Shown here piece after piece: positions 59,507-59,628 of a DNA stretch of 59,628 nt. Below the pieces are notes generated by a model. It did not search any database. It was not told the DNA's origin and was given only the letters and a program-made list of their open reading frames with translations. Source of the DNA: JAICND01 sp040905905. GTDB lineage: Bacteria; Actinomycetota; Acidimicrobiia; Spongiisociales; ZC4RG35. The stretch covers positions 1 through 59,628 of the forward strand of contig JBBDQN010000003.1 in the NCBI GenBank assembly GCA_040905905.1. The letters run 5' to 3'. Position numbers and translations under genes: made by a program. The first letter of the stretch is position 1, and every line of letters starts with the position of its first letter.

Positions 59507-59628
59507 CAGCAATGAGGCGAACGTTGCTGGTGATACGCCGGTGGATGGGCCCGGTGAGGTTCTTTGGCGCCCAGGCGTCTTGTTGTCAGGGGGTGATCGC
59601 AACACCGGGTGATGGGAGGTGTTGTGAT
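59507..59628. other. window end, no gene identified
   Basis: 122 bases after the rlmN stop. An open frame continues but has no recognisable motif, and GC content and codon pattern give no clear call. The window ends before any further feature. Confidence 0.3.

Noticed and set aside
1..59628. CRISPR arrays, insertion sequences or prophage genes
   Set aside because: No spaced repeat array, transposase or phage structural gene was recognised anywhere; only the tRNA scar hints at mobile DNA.

Overview
The window (about 59.6 kb, high GC) looks like the chromosome of an actinobacterium. The markers are a WhiB-family regulator, a class E sortase, a 13E12/DUF222 HNH protein, DUF5317, PspC-type sensor kinases, and F420-dependent-type oxidoreductases. 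Acidimicrobiia or a neighbouring deep actinobacterial lineage seems likely, but that is inference from gene content. Most of the window is ordinary, densely packed chromosome. Several genes lack a Shine-Dalgarno and have a TANNNT box 6-7 nt before the start codon, which suggests leaderless mRNAs.

Layout. 1-2.4 kb is a scarred region: a partial MarR gene, a broken flavin monooxygenase gene, a tRNA-Val(TAC) with a 39-bp copy of its 3' half beside it, and a lipoprotein gene. 2.4-4.0 kb holds a primary-type sigma factor facing a WhiB7-like gene. The WhiB7-like gene has a complete ribosome-mediated attenuator upstream: promoter, 44-codon leader ORF, competing antiterminator arm and intrinsic terminator. 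4-11 kb carries glucose-6-phosphate isomerase, a PspC/LiaF-like envelope-stress module with its own two-component system, and nicotinate phosphoribosyltransferase. 11-15 kb is accessory-like: a MarR/ankyrin divergent pair, two decayed genes, a 13E12 HNH gene with a LexA-type palindrome over its start, and small proteins.

15-21.7 kb encodes a form I aerobic CO dehydrogenase (coxM-coxS-coxL, with AYRCSFR in CoxL), followed by an XdhC-type maturation protein fused to a YHS domain and preceded by a cytosolic GAF histidine kinase and response regulator. 21.8-24.9 kb has msrB and a zinc/manganese-type ABC importer split over a divergent promoter with a Zur-like palindrome. 24.9-32.4 kb has a TauE-like protein and a peptide/nickel-type ABC importer, in which one permease and one ATPase are fused, next to a histone-deacetylase-like amidohydrolase.

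32.4-47.3 kb carries a class V aminotransferase, an SDR, a JAMM protease facing a rhodanese-E1 protein, pntAB-pntB without the catalytic pntAA, a class III aminotransferase, DUF4190/DUF2752 proteins, Mrp divergent from a SufR-like regulator, and aconitase. 47.3-59.6 kb holds a sortase / 40-aa membrane protein / molybdopterin oxidoreductase cluster, enoyl-CoA hydratase, two tandem membrane HD-GYP-type proteins, gamma-glutamyltransferase, an F420-type oxidoreductase pair, an NCS1-like permease and rlmN.

The strongest second-look item is the whiB7 attenuator. Its parts can be read directly from the sequence and match the antibiotic-inducible logic known for mycobacterial and streptomycete whiB7.
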